A stretch of DNA of 64,000 bases from Eretmocerus hayati. Its lineage: Eukaryota; Arthropoda; Insecta; Hymenoptera; Aphelinidae. The notes beneath the pieces were generated by a model, which was not told the origin of the DNA, did not search any database, and saw only the letters and a list, made by a program, of their open reading frames with translations. Made by a program: the position numbers and the translations under genes. Position 1 is the stretch's first letter, and the number at the start of each line of letters is the position of its first letter. Where the stretch lies: NCBI GenBank assembly GCA_029851415.1, contig CM056744.1, forward strand, positions 99,233,338-99,297,337, written 5' to 3'. Shown one piece after another: positions 12,101 to 22,500 of the stretch.

Positions 12101-15100
12101 CGGCAGCGTGCTGATTCGCGTACGCGAATACAGGGATCCCTCGCGTACGCGGATACAGGGATCCCTCGCGTACGCGAGTCATCATTACGTTTGCGTACGC
12201 GAGTCTCGGATAGCTCGCGTACGCGAGGGATCCCTGTACTCGCGTACGCGAATCAGCACGCTGCCGAACGCTGCCGAATAGAGATTCTCGCGCGCACGAG
12301 GTCCAGCCTCGCGTACGCGAAACTAAACAGCAGAAGATGATCAATCATTACACGACTAGCGTTACACTAAAATGCCATACTTTGCGTGAGCCTTACAAAA
12401 ACCACGAGGGCTTACAAAAAATTTGGAATGGACCAATAAAGTTTACAATTTTTTTGCTACCCCCCGGTTACATTATGTACACACCCTCTGTAACATATTG
12501 TATAGGCCCGTTCTACATAGGATGCGCTCACCACGTGAGCGTACGCGCATACGCTTGCACTTGAAGCATTTGATGCAGAGAATTTCATGAGGCAGCCTTA
12601 GCAGTCGTATTTTACTTGGAATTTTGACGAGTGAAGAAAAATTGATGATTGGTGGGCCCCGAGTGACATTATCAAGCCAAAAGATCAAATTCGTTCATCT
12701 TTTTCCTCAAACAAATACGGAAAAATATCAACGGTGGCCACGCGAGCCTTTTCGGGAGGGAATCCAGATTAAGCAACGTTTTCGCGATTCAGTGTTCGGA
12801 TTGGTGACCACCCGTCGTAGCTTGCGAAGACTGAAACCTTGTTCGGGATCAGAAACTTGGCAAGAGCAAGATCAGCGGTTACCAATCCGGATACGTTGCT
12901 CAACCTACTGTATTTCCTCCCGAAGAGGCTCGCGTGGCACCACTGATGTTTTTCTGTATTTGTTTATGGTGAACCATGAAGAAACTTGATTTTTTGGCTC
13001 GATAATGTCACTTAGGGCTCACCAATCATCAACCAACTCTCCACTTGTGAAAATTTTTAGTAAAAAGGACGGCTAAAGCTGCTTCATGAAATTCCCTGCA
13101 TTAAATGCTTTAAGCGCAAGCGTATGCTCGTACGCTCACACGATGAGCGCATCCTATGTAGAACGGGCCATAGATCTTGGTTTGGAAGTTTCGTCTTTGT
13201 TTCGAAATTTGAGAGTCTTGAACGGATTATTTTTCAAAGGTCATTATGGATAATTTTCATACAAGCACTAAACGTTATTCCGAATTCTGGATAGTAATAA
13301 ATCAGAGACCGCGCATCGCATAATCATTTTGTAAATGTACAGAGATGGCATACCACACGCAGATGGTACATTCCAGTTTTTCGACGTGATCGCATTGTAA
13401 ATCTATACAATTTGGTATGGAAAATAGTGACTTCTACGGAATTTCCATGCTCCCAATCGAAGAAGGATCTCTATAGAAGAAGGAATGTCTAGTCAGAGGA
13501 TCAAATTGAATTGAGATTTATCAATTTCACTGCCCAATACTCTATTACGTGAGTTGGAATAATTCAAATACGATGGAGATGGGTATTACAACTCTTCGAC
13601 ACCCTGTATATTGGGTCCGTAGGGCCCAGAAGTGGGAAAAGTAACTTGCTAATGACCTGATTATATAAATACCCAATAGCTAAATTATTTAGCGATTCAT
13701 CCGTGTCCGGACCATCGATTGCACCAAACAACCCCGAAGGGGTTTCGACACCCTGTATATCGGATGCTAAATATTTGAATATGATGTTATGGCGTGTTTT
13801 CAATCACACCTCTATGTTCCGGATGTCATCCAAGTAGTTTGGAAGACTGGTGCCCTTGCCCGAGCAAAAAAACAGTCTTTAGGTTAAAAATTGCGTTTTT
13901 AAAGGTGATCTCCACCTCCTATCGTAAAAATACCGACGGATTCGGATTCTACGAGAAAAATCACGCCAGAAAACGTTTGGTTCATGATCGGCGCTCTCAG
14001 TGCATACGGGAGCCTATCCAGCTCCCGGACTATACGGAATTTAATGTAAAATATAGCACGTCAATGTCAATAGTCACATTCTTGATTTTTGCAAGAGACG
14101 GGATCTATTAAATGAGATGATCAGACAAAAATATCTATTCAAAAACCAGCAACAATCAAATTGACACCTCAAATATTTGGAGAAAAGATTTCCAAAAACC
14201 AGGAAGAGTAATGACCCCGAAAAAGTTGAGCCAATGCCAGTCATTTACATCCAACTTTGTAATTTTCTGGTCACTACCTCTTAGTAAAAAACGGAAAAAC
14301 TTGCCATTCTCGGAAAAATCCAATCAACTTTTCTAACGAACATTTCGTACGTCCCCGTCGATGATCTAACACGTATCAGAATTCTCTGTGCAATCAATCG
14401 CGACCAAAGAGCACCAAGCTCTAGCCAGAATACTCACTTCAAAAGCAACGCAAAGCTATACCACGACGATACAAAGTCCGCGTCCTTCAAGTTTTCGCAC
14501 GTAATAATCTTGAAGATTGATCTTCGCACCGAGAGGACAAGTACATTGGACGAGATCTCGGCAAGTATGAATGGGCAGGTATATTTACGTAACGGCGGTC
14601 TGCTCTGTTTTGAGAAAATCGATGCTGTGTCGAAATATTGGACATCTCTGCCAATTGGCAGAGAAGACAGGAGACGAGCCTTGGCCGACACATTATAAGC
14701 GTCCAAATGTCAGAAATGAGAAAAATGTCGAGAAGTCATCCGTTTTGAGCCTCTTCTGGTCCCTTTTCTCTATTACATACATTGATGTGGCATTAGAAAT
14801 ACGAGCGTAATTTTTGAGGGTAACGCATCAGTAAGCGACTGAGATATCGGTAATCTGAACGATTCCCATTCTTTATTAGGCGTGAAAAGTATACACCGAC
14901 GGTGTAGATAAATTCGACTGTTCTGATGGATGATGTATTCCTGATGCAACTGCAATGGGATGATTATATTTTAATAGCGCCATGACGAGAAAACACACGT
15001 GACTCACAAAACATTTGTGATCTTAATCGTAAAATTGCAGTAATGCACAATGCGATGAATCACTGAATGAATATGTCAGCAAGATTCTGATACTGTTGAT

Positions 15101-15895
15101 GATGATGCCAATGTGTAGGGAGAATGAGAATCATAATAGAGCAAATGGGTGTACATTGTTTGATAAATAGTCGTTGGATCGTTTGAGAAATGGACGGTAA
15201 AACGGTGAATATTGCTGTTTCTCGGATTTTCTACATTGGCATGGACTATTTTTGTCAATGTTATGTCAGAATGAAGGACAGCAGACACCAATGAACTTGA
15301 ATTCCTAACATAAGATGAAAAACAGATGAGAATTCTTGTACCGATTATATATGTACATTCAATTTAAGTTCTCTTGAAATTAAAATTGCTGTTAATTCAG
15401 TATCAATATGTATGAAATCCAATTATGCAGTGTATACTTGTGTCAGGACTCACAATTAACAATCCAGCTGTAGCTTCAAAAAAAAAAAAAAAAAAAAAAA
15501 TAGTCTTTTCGGACTGTTTATTCGAATGAAAATCTATTCCTCTCCTTGATAGAATAATGAAGGAAAAAGGATGTCAAAACCACCTTAACAAACTCTGATA
15601 GATGCTTGGCATATATTGAAAGGTAGAATTCATTTGAAGGTCTCACCTGGTGTAGTGCTGTGAGACCATCAACATTTCCAGTGTTGATGTCTGCTCCCTT
15701 TTGGAGTAGTCTGATGACTTCATCTTTGTCTCCTGCTGCACATGCAGCAAGGAAGACACAGTCAGCTGAGAATTTAATTTTTCGAGACAAATGCTTTGGA
15801 TCTGGTGGTTCCTTGTTAGTCTCTGACTGCTCCCACCTTTTGAGTTGCTCAGCCCTCTTGAAGAGAGCTGAGCTTGATCTATTTTCTAAAGACAT
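151..15895 (-). CDS. Mbs: Mbs / MYPT (PPP1R12) myosin phosphatase targeting subunit, 5' part, cut by window edge
   Basis: This is the regulatory subunit that ties the PP1 catalytic subunit to myosin and so controls myosin light-chain dephosphorylation. Four coding exons are seen on the minus strand: 15647-15895, 5139-5269, 1537-1655 and 151-310. They join in phase to 219 codons plus 2 nt. The start MSLENRSSSALFKRAEQ matches the Drosophila Mbs/MYPT N-terminus; an in-frame ATG eight codons upstream (15919) is the alternative. The PP1-docking motif KIKF is at residues 39-42. Ankyrin repeats follow (for example DGLTALHQACIDDD and DNEGWTPLHATASCGF), then an acidic linker and GATALHVAAAKGYSNVM. The remaining ankyrin repeats and the C-terminal half lie beyond position 1. 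The intron after exon 3 has a GC donor (GCAG|GCAAGT at 1537/1536). The intron after exon 1 is 10.4 kb and full of repeats. The family call is certain; the exact 5' UTR structure is not visible. Confidence 0.93.
1372..1396. repeat. (CT)n microsatellite
   Basis: About twelve CT units lie in the Mbs intron, 140 bases beyond the donor of the exon at 1537-1655 on the minus strand. It is an ordinary dinucleotide repeat. Confidence 0.85.
1917..2850. mobile_element. imperfect fold-back (hairpin) repeat in Mbs intron
   Basis: The segment at 1917-2257 reappears, inverted and diverged, at about 2495-2850. Examples are TATGTTTCTA near 1975 against its reverse complement near 2793, and AGGATTGCTNTTC near 2192 against 2545. 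Both inner arm ends share GATTCAGTGGCTCAAAA. The two arms read as similar peptides in opposite directions, but stops break them and no transposase motif is visible. It is probably a non-autonomous element or decayed inverted duplication. Confidence 0.6.
2860..5138. other. Mbs intron, no gene seen
   Basis: AT-rich intronic sequence lies between the fold-back repeat and the Mbs exon at 5139. Short ORFs here have low-complexity composition and no recognisable domain. A run of A and AAT units sits near 5070-5090. Confidence 0.6.
7568..8516. mobile_element. non-autonomous element with GTACCCAACTTGCC ends
   Basis: The left end carries AGTGTACCCAACTTGCC, repeated again 17 bases later, then CCCCATATG. 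The right end carries the reverse complement (GGGGGCGAGTTGGGTACACT, ending 8516). A diverged internal forward copy is at about 7971 (GTGTACCTAACATGCCCCC) and an internal reverse copy at about 8296-8322. The right part is a tandem duplication of a unit of roughly 190 bp (about 8166-8325 and 8352-8516), each copy ending in the same terminal motif. No transposase ORF remains. It lies in the long Mbs intron. I do not assign a superfamily. Confidence 0.65.
8520..10857. other. Mbs intron, no gene seen
   Basis: This is intronic sequence with simple repeats only: (CA)n near 9215-9230 and (AT)n near 9560-9576. The short ORFs on both strands show no family resemblance. Confidence 0.6.
12046..12322. repeat. 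CpG-palindrome core of the fold-back element (CGCGTACGCG units)
   Basis: About eight copies of the self-complementary unit TCGCGTACGCGA or a one- to two-base variant lie here, some linked by GGATCCCT. The whole block is itself an inverted repeat: the left part with GCTGGACCTCGCGCG and CGGCAGCGTT is mirrored on the right. CpG density is far above the surrounding AT-rich DNA. Confidence 0.85.
12505..13169. mobile_element. hairpin MITE nested in the right arm of the fold-back element
   Basis: Inverted ends of about 26 bp begin GGCCCGTTCTACATAGGATG at 12505 and finish with the reverse complement at 13169. They are flanked by ATA on both sides (or by TA if the end is read one or two bases outward). 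Arms continue inward, for example GCCACGCGAGCC near 12738 against its inverse near 12930. The matching place in the left arm of the host element reads ATATTGTAGATC with no insert, which gives a near-empty site. No coding capacity is seen. Confidence 0.75.
15478..15500 (+). repeat. homopolymer A tract
   Basis: There are 23 consecutive A bases just beyond the donor of the first Mbs coding exon, inside the intron. No target duplication or retroposed gene body is evident next to it. Confidence 0.9.
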
Positions 15896-16989
15896 TGCAC
15901 TTTTCACACTTTGTAACAAATATGATGGAAAACTGTTTTCAGACTAGGCACAGCCTTTAAATGTTTTTTGATGACCACTATCACCAAATATCTGCTACCT
16001 TGCTGCGACTCAAACCTGGACAGAAATGCAAAACCCATAGTAAGTTAAACAAATTGAGGAATAATGAATGAATTCACTAGCTCATTACAATTCTAAATTA
16101 TGAAAGTAACACTCAGATGGTTCAGTGAGATGTTGCTATAGAGTCTATCACAGTGAATATTTCGTTGAAGTGCATAAATTAAGAAAAAACCATATTCTGA
16201 AGTACATTGTTAGCCTGTCATTGAATACTTTGGATTGCAATGGGTACTCTGTACATTAAAATTTCACATTAAATCTCAATAGTTGCCTAACACATCAAAA
16301 TTTCCTACAACACTGTTTTTGACAAAATTTTGTTCATTTTAATTTTCAACTTCCAGCAAGAGAAGATGAGGAGATAATCAACATAAAAACATCAGCTTGA
16401 TTGGATTTTTGGTCTCACACTGTTGTATTTGAATTAGGATTTTGAGAAATTCCCAGTCTAAATATACCCGCATAAACAATGTTATGAAAAAGCAAAAATT
16501 TACTGAGTAAAATGCTAAACCAGAGATCTTTTTACATTTCTGAGAAAATTGAAACTTGCTCTCCAATGTTGTCAAGTATATTTAGTATGGTGTCTCGCTA
16601 CCAATGCTCTACTGCAGAGTAGCATGCTGAGAATGAGCTGCTTTTGGCTGGTGGCCAATTAGTGAAAATCATAGGTTTTTTATAGTTATCCAGGTGCTGA
16701 ATTAACCTATGACAATCCAAGCCCCATTAGGTAGTCATCAGAACCTTGAAACGCAATATCAAAAAACAATCTCTATAGGGCACAAAAGATAATCGACAAG
16801 GATGCTCATTAACATTCAGAAATCTGTATTACTCGAGCACCCCCATCTCCAGCAGAATTTATAAATCAGTGTATTTAGCAAATTGGACAACTATTCCTAC
16901 ATACAGATGGATTCAACGTTGACTTTGCACTAGTGAACAAAGCTATGCCGGAAGCCGGCTCTATAACCCGCTACATAATACGGACGCCT

Positions 16990-17290
16990 CGAAAACCTAC
17001 CTCAGGAGTAGCAGCAGCAGAAAGAAGTCAATGACGGTTGTCCGAACCAGGCCCTCCGCTCGTCGACGGTGCAGGGGGCTGTGGTTGCGGATTTAAAACT
17101 AATCTGGCCGCCTGGCCCCATATATAAGTATGCCTCAACACTAAAGAATTGGCCAACCTGGGCCTTATAATGACGATAACGAAGACAACGGGGAGCGGTC
17201 AGTCCAGCTTTTGCTCTTCGCCGAGAGGCGACGGCGACGACTAGATTCGCGTGCGCTTCTGGCTATTCTTGGCGCCTCTTCTCTCTTTCT
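16990..17290 (-). promoter_or_regulatory. possible Mbs promoter / non-coding first exon
   Basis: Upstream of the Mbs coding start, the minus strand has a good donor (CTGAG|GTAGGT) with its last exon base at 17001, next to GC-richer sequence at 17.0-17.3 kb. This would suit a 5' UTR exon joined to sequence just before 15919. No start signal is clear enough to fix the transcription start. This is inference from splice-site shape and position only. Confidence 0.25.
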
Positions 17291-17299
17291 CTCTTGCTC

Positions 17300-19350
17300 T
17301 TATATACTCTCATATATACTTTTTCTTCTTTCTTCCTCTTCTCTGATGGCGAGGAGTCACATCAGGCCGTATTGGTAATTATGCTCTCTTTTCTGCCACC
17401 GCTGCTGCCGCTGAAGCCGATGCAGCCGCGCGCGTCCAAGAGTCCACTGATGATGGCTTTAATTATGTTACTGCTCCAGGAGATGCTTTTCCCAAACACC
17501 GTTTCCCAAATCGCAATGCAGGATAATAATATGATGAGACACATATACACTCACACACGCGAAGTAAACCCGGTCGCCGATAATTAAAAACTACGTATTT
17601 TTACTATCAATTTTCATGGTGGCTTATCGCGAGCGGAGCTGAGCTCAATGCTCTCGCACTTTTGCTATTGCCTGCAAAAAACGGAATCGCGAAACTGATG
17701 CACTTGGCAAGCGAAACGAAACGACTCCGCTAGACCTCCGCGCGTTTTCGCGATGACCGGGCGCCGCGACTAGCTGTGCCACAGTGCGACACACTCGATT
17801 TTTTGCCGTGGAGGCGTCCGATCTTTCTGATCGTGTGAGTGTGAGCATGTATAGTGTTTTCAATGCACATATATAAAACATATATATATCACATATTACA
17901 CGATATGTTCGTCTGGGCGGGTTTTCACTGCATGCAGCCAATTTGTCCCGTTGCAATTGTTTCCTCTTAATTGTCGTTTTACTTGTACGACGAGAATATC
18001 GCGAAATTCAAACAGTTTGCATCACCTCATGGTTTCGGAATTCAGAATGTAGCAGACGATCCTTGAGCTAAAGTCGGAGCACTCGTTTTGAAACAATACG
18101 CAACTTAAGTACATCAAGAGTTTCGAGCCTATAGTCTCAAAGAATTCTTCTAAAACTAATTCCAAAGTATTTCTAGAGAACGTGGCCGATTCAGTCCTTT
18201 CAAATCATGCACTTTCATTTCATCTATCACGTACTGCATTCTGCGCTGAATACGCTGAATTATTCAGATGTCAAATTAGCTGTATCGTTGGATATCGATC
18301 ATAGAACTGGACAGATTCTGTTAGAAATCATCCGTTCCTTATCAGATTTTGAAGAAAAAAATTCAAGGTTAACAAGGTCTCATTAATGTTCCATGTTTGC
18401 GAACTTTTGAACTTGTCCGAACACGAATCAGACAACTCATACTTAATTGCGTTCGAAAATTCAAAATTGGCGCAGCAGACCTGAGACCACGTGACATGCG
18501 CGCGCGCACATTTGACGCAATTTCCGCCCGAATTGAAGCCGAGTTCTCAAGAAAATCGCCAACTCTCGCAGTCGTTTCGTTTCGTCGGCAAGACGGCAAC
18601 AACGACGGAGCACCCTGAAAAAGTGGCCGCTCCAGCTGAAATCGAAACGAAATCATAATCGCAAAACGTTGATCAAAAAGTGATAACCGTGCTCCAGGAT
18701 TCAGTGTTCTTCACGATTTCCTGGAATTCCATACAAACTCGATAGTGCCTCGAACAAAGATCGACTCATGCTCGGACTCGTTTCATCTCCGCGACATCGT
18801 TTGCATCCGCTCGGCAACTGCACCTCGACTATCTCAGACTATCTCTGCGAGTGTTTCACCGGGCCCAAAATTTATCCTCTACAACATCAAGAAGTTTAAA
18901 GTCTGAGACCATCTAAACTCGGTTTTCACCGTCACTTTTAGATATAAACCTAACCGTGTAAGTACTACAAAAAAGTGGTGCACACCAAATCGGAGTATAT
19001 CGTAGAAAGTGGCAGGCTACCTCTGGTGCAACATCGGCTTCAAGAAGAATTCAAAATCGAGTTTCGGCGATGCGTCCGTAAGCGTCGCTCGCGTCGATTC
19101 CAAGAGTATTATATCCATGCTGAAGATACCAAGTGCTAGTGCTCTAAATCATCTTCAAGAACAATAGCGCAGCTATAAGGGTTATACATAGAAAGAAGAA
19201 GACGCGGTGCCACGCGCGGAACGCGAGCGCCATGAGTGCTCGAAAGCGGTGTCGCGGCTCGTAGCGGAGCAGCCGAGAGCAGGTTGTAGGCTGCTCTCGT
19301 GCGCGCGGCCCACCGCACTGCCGAAAGGTCAAAAAAAAATTATTCTTTTC
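17300..19350. other. intergenic stretch between divergent Mbs and Not1
   Basis: This is the head-to-head region. It contains CpG-richer patches (about 17.6-17.8, 18.4-18.6 and 19.2-19.5 kb) that may hold the two promoters, including a CACGTG E-box near 18488. ORFs on both strands are artefacts of GC-rich composition; none has domain similarity. Confidence 0.5.
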
Positions 19351-19357
19351 ATCCCCG

Positions 19358-19588
19358 ATGTTGGTCCCGGGTCTTGCTAGCATACCAGCAGCAGAGGAAC
19401 CCGAGGGTAAATCGTCGACTCTCGCCTACGAAGGCGGGGGTGGCGAGGAAGGAGGCGGTGAGCCAGGCGGAGGAGACGGCAAAAATTATAGTTGTGAAGG
19501 AGGTGGAGGAGGAGGACACTCGTTAATAACGAAGAAAGCTTCAAACTTGTCGTTTGAAGCTTTCGACGTCGTATTCATGGAACTATGA
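19358..19588 (+). CDS. possible upstream ORF overlapping the Not1 start (76 codons)
   Basis: An ATG at 19358 opens a glycine/glutamate-rich frame that ends at a TGA sharing bases with the Not1 ATG (ATGA at 19585-19588). If the transcript starts upstream of 19358, ribosomes would meet this frame first. The composition (runs of GGGGG codons) and lack of similarity argue against a functional peptide. A regulatory role, or no role, is more likely. The transcription start is unknown. Confidence 0.25.
   Translation: MLVPGLASIPAAEEPEGKSSTLAYEGGGGEEGGGEPGGGDGKNYSCEGGGGGGHSLITKKASNLSFEAFDVVFMEL
19534..19564 (+). promoter_or_regulatory. perfect 13-bp stem-loop just before the Not1 start codon
   Basis: GAAAGCTTCAAAC, a 5-base loop TTGTC, and the exact complement GTTTGAAGCTTTC end 20 bases before the Not1 ATG. 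In RNA this would be a stable hairpin in the path of scanning ribosomes. The structure is seen in the sequence; a regulatory role is inference. Confidence 0.5.
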
Positions 19589-22500
19589 ACCTGGACTCGT
19601 TGTCTTTTACTTTATCGCAAATCAGTTATTTGGTTGCGACCCTGTGCAAGAAGAACTTTCGAGACAGCTGCCAGGAAATCGCACTCGTAAGTATATAATA
19701 CACAGAGAAATCGGCATCCACGCGTAGCAGATACTGACACATTCTTATCTTATGTTGCTTCGGCAATGATTATTTGTTGAGACAAGTATCTGGGGTGTTT
19801 TTATGATCAAGTCGGCTAGGTTAGATGGTCTTTTAAAGACTGGGGCAGCAAGATTGAGCTGATAACTGAATAAAGATATCAGTCTTAGTTTTGAGCAAAA
19901 TTTTATTGTAAAGTAGAATACTAAATCAATTTCAAAATGACTATTCTTTTTGGAACTGTCACATACTCCATATCTTTGACTTTGAATGCGAATAATAGCT
20001 AGCCTATCTATTGTGAATTCGTAAAGCAATAGTGTAGCTTGAAGTCATCAATCAAATAATTTTCCAGAGATTTGAATCTAAAATAGAGATTGGCTGAGAT
20101 ATACATCATTGTCACTGCATGTATAGATGTGGTACTCCTGCATTTGGAAAGTAAAATTTGCAATGAAAATATTATCAACCCATGTGACACTGCGTTACTG
20201 AAACTATGTCTCTAAAGCTAAAGCTATCTAGAATCAAGTTGTAGATTCAGTTAGTCACAAGTGGTGCCTTGAGTATAATTGGCTTATCTAGTCCCATCCT
20301 GCATATCTCATTATTGATATCATCACAGTGCCATCATTATGATGTAAATATGGCCAAATACTATTCAGACTTCTGTTGAGTTCATCCAATAGACTCATAT
20401 ATTGTTGAACCATGGGTTCAATTAGATTCTGATTATATGCCATGTTGTTTGAAACCTTTCAAAAGGACAAAGAGTCAAGAGTTTTGAACATAAGGACAAT
20501 GTAATTTTTCCATAATGACTTGAGTTTTTGTGCCAATAATAGATCATTTCTCTTCTACAGTTGGTACGGTGGAAGGGACTCGAGGCAGATCGACATTTGT
20601 TACGCTGTTTGTTCTCTTCTGTTGATTTTTCAACTGGAGAAGCTCCTGAACTCAATTCTAAGGATTACTATCAAGTGCAGCTATTGAAACAAGAGTGCAA
20701 CAATCTCTTGTCCAAACCATCTCTCATCTCCAACATCTGTTTTGCCATCGATCATCCTTTCCATCACAAGAATGTAAGTTGAAACTGCCTGTGGTTACAA
20801 ACATTTTTCGTCAAGTCTACTCATGTTACTACTTTTGTTCAGTGAGATTCAAATCTAATATCATTGGGTTACATTTGCTGCCCAGAAAATTGTTCAAGTT
20901 CGAAGAGAATCCATTTTCAGCTCTATAAATGTATATGATTTCATAATTCTTCTTATCAATTAATTTGCCCCTTGTTAACATGCAAATAGTGCACACAAGT
21001 GGATAAAAAATTGCTCTGGAATTCATTTCAAGATCTTGAAGTTTTGTAGAAGTTACCTTATCTTCCAAATACTTTGTCTGTAGTGACTATTGTATGGACT
21101 TTGTTATTACATGAGATGCTTGTAATTCAGGGATTTATTTGTTTTTACAGCGCGCCTTCCCATCGCAGAAGTTCTTTCAACACCTGCGCAAGGTTCTCAA
21201 TCTTTCACTAATACAAGAAGTTGTATTTGCAATAGCATTACAGTATTCACAAAATACTGATATATCAGCACGTGCACTCGAGCATACTCAGAAGCAGTTG
21301 CCCGAGTTGATTAAAAATTACGTTAACGCTGACAACAATAAAAAACAGACTGACGGGGGTCTCCACGATACTTCGCCAGAGATCTTGCATCTTGTACTCA
21401 ACTACGTTTTTGAGAAATCAGCAAAGCTTTACCTTACTTCTTTTAGCGCGGAAGCGAAAGAAAAATTTCTCAAAAGCTTGAAACGTGACTTTCCCCGTGA
21501 GCTGGTACCAGTGGTGATAGCACCACTTTTGTATCCAGGTGACGGGGAAGCTTCACCAAAACCAATTGAGTTGAACATGGCTGCAGCCCAAATGGTAAGA
21601 AGCTTAGATCACCAGTTAATGAGTATGAAGTTGTTTGTTGAAAAAGAGATTCATTTAGATCTTTTTTTACCCAGGACAATTCGAATTTGGTAGAACTGAT
21701 TATGGAATTAGGCTATGGCTTCACGAGTAGCGTAGAAGAATGTCGTTCGAGTTTAGCAAGTCTCGGAGCCCGAGAGCTGACGGTGCGATGTGTGGCCAGA
21801 GTGTTGGCATACATGGCCCGCACTTGCAGTGGTCTGGAGGATGCTGGTGGCCTGCACTCTTTCTGGGAAAACTCGGGTGCCAACCAAGACAACAAAGAGA
21901 AATTGCTCGAAACACCGACTACTTGGAATGTCGAAGTTTTTGTTCAAGCCGTCAAAGAAACCGTAAGTACACGTTTGTATCATATCATCATCTCTGCCTG
22001 GTTTTTCATTCGCGTTTCGGTTTCGCAGAAGGTTTATGTGTTGCATATTGAATGTGGAAAACATTTGATTCCACATGCTTCGGAAATCTGCGCGAATAGC
22101 GAGCAGTCGAAATATTTCCAAGATATCAATCTTGTCGAAAAACCGAACGAGAATTTCTTATTACAACCTACAGTAGTCAATGCTAACATACTCTAACTTT
22201 TTTTAGAACTCATCTCTTCAGTGGACAGATGTGATAGCAAAGCTCGATCATCCAGAGTTTATGATCAAAGATCGACAAGGTTTGATCTTGCTGATGAATG
22301 GTTTACGATTGGGCCTCAAAACACAGGGATTTACGTTAGACGTATTTCCCGTGGAATATTTCTACCGGCACTGGGAAAACTTTAAGGGTCAATTTTCACT
22401 TGTACAACAGATACTCAAAAATCCAGACGTCTTTAGCTTTGCAGACTATTCGTACATTTCGGTAACAGCCGATGCGCTCAAAGCTGCCCCCGAAAGTGAT

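Larger units (their letters stand above)
10858..14032. mobile_element. 3.2-kb fold-back element with long inverted arms
   Basis: Both ends are inverted copies beginning TAGTCCGGGAGCTGGATAGG (10858) and ending in its reverse complement (14032). They are flanked by TAC on each side (10855-10857 and 14033-14035), a candidate 3-bp target duplication. The arms stay recognisably inverted throughout: 11086-11260 pairs with 13650-13800, 11780-12030 pairs with 12340-12500, and the arms meet in a CpG-rich centre near 12190. The right arm is longer because a second hairpin element (12505-13169) sits in it. Each arm has two copies of ATATACAGGGTGTCGAA. There is no clear transposase or integrase, so it is probably non-autonomous. 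It lies inside the first large Mbs intron. Confidence 0.8.

Noticed and set aside
12027..12344. 105-codon arginine/alanine-rich ORF
   Set aside because: It is a translation of the CGCGTACGCG palindromes.
17294..17956. ORFs on both strands upstream of Mbs
   Set aside because: Composition follows local CpG and CT richness; no domain or splice support.
18369..18656. Overlapping ORFs on both strands in a GC-rich patch
   Set aside because: Both strands open together because of base composition; more likely promoter-proximal DNA.
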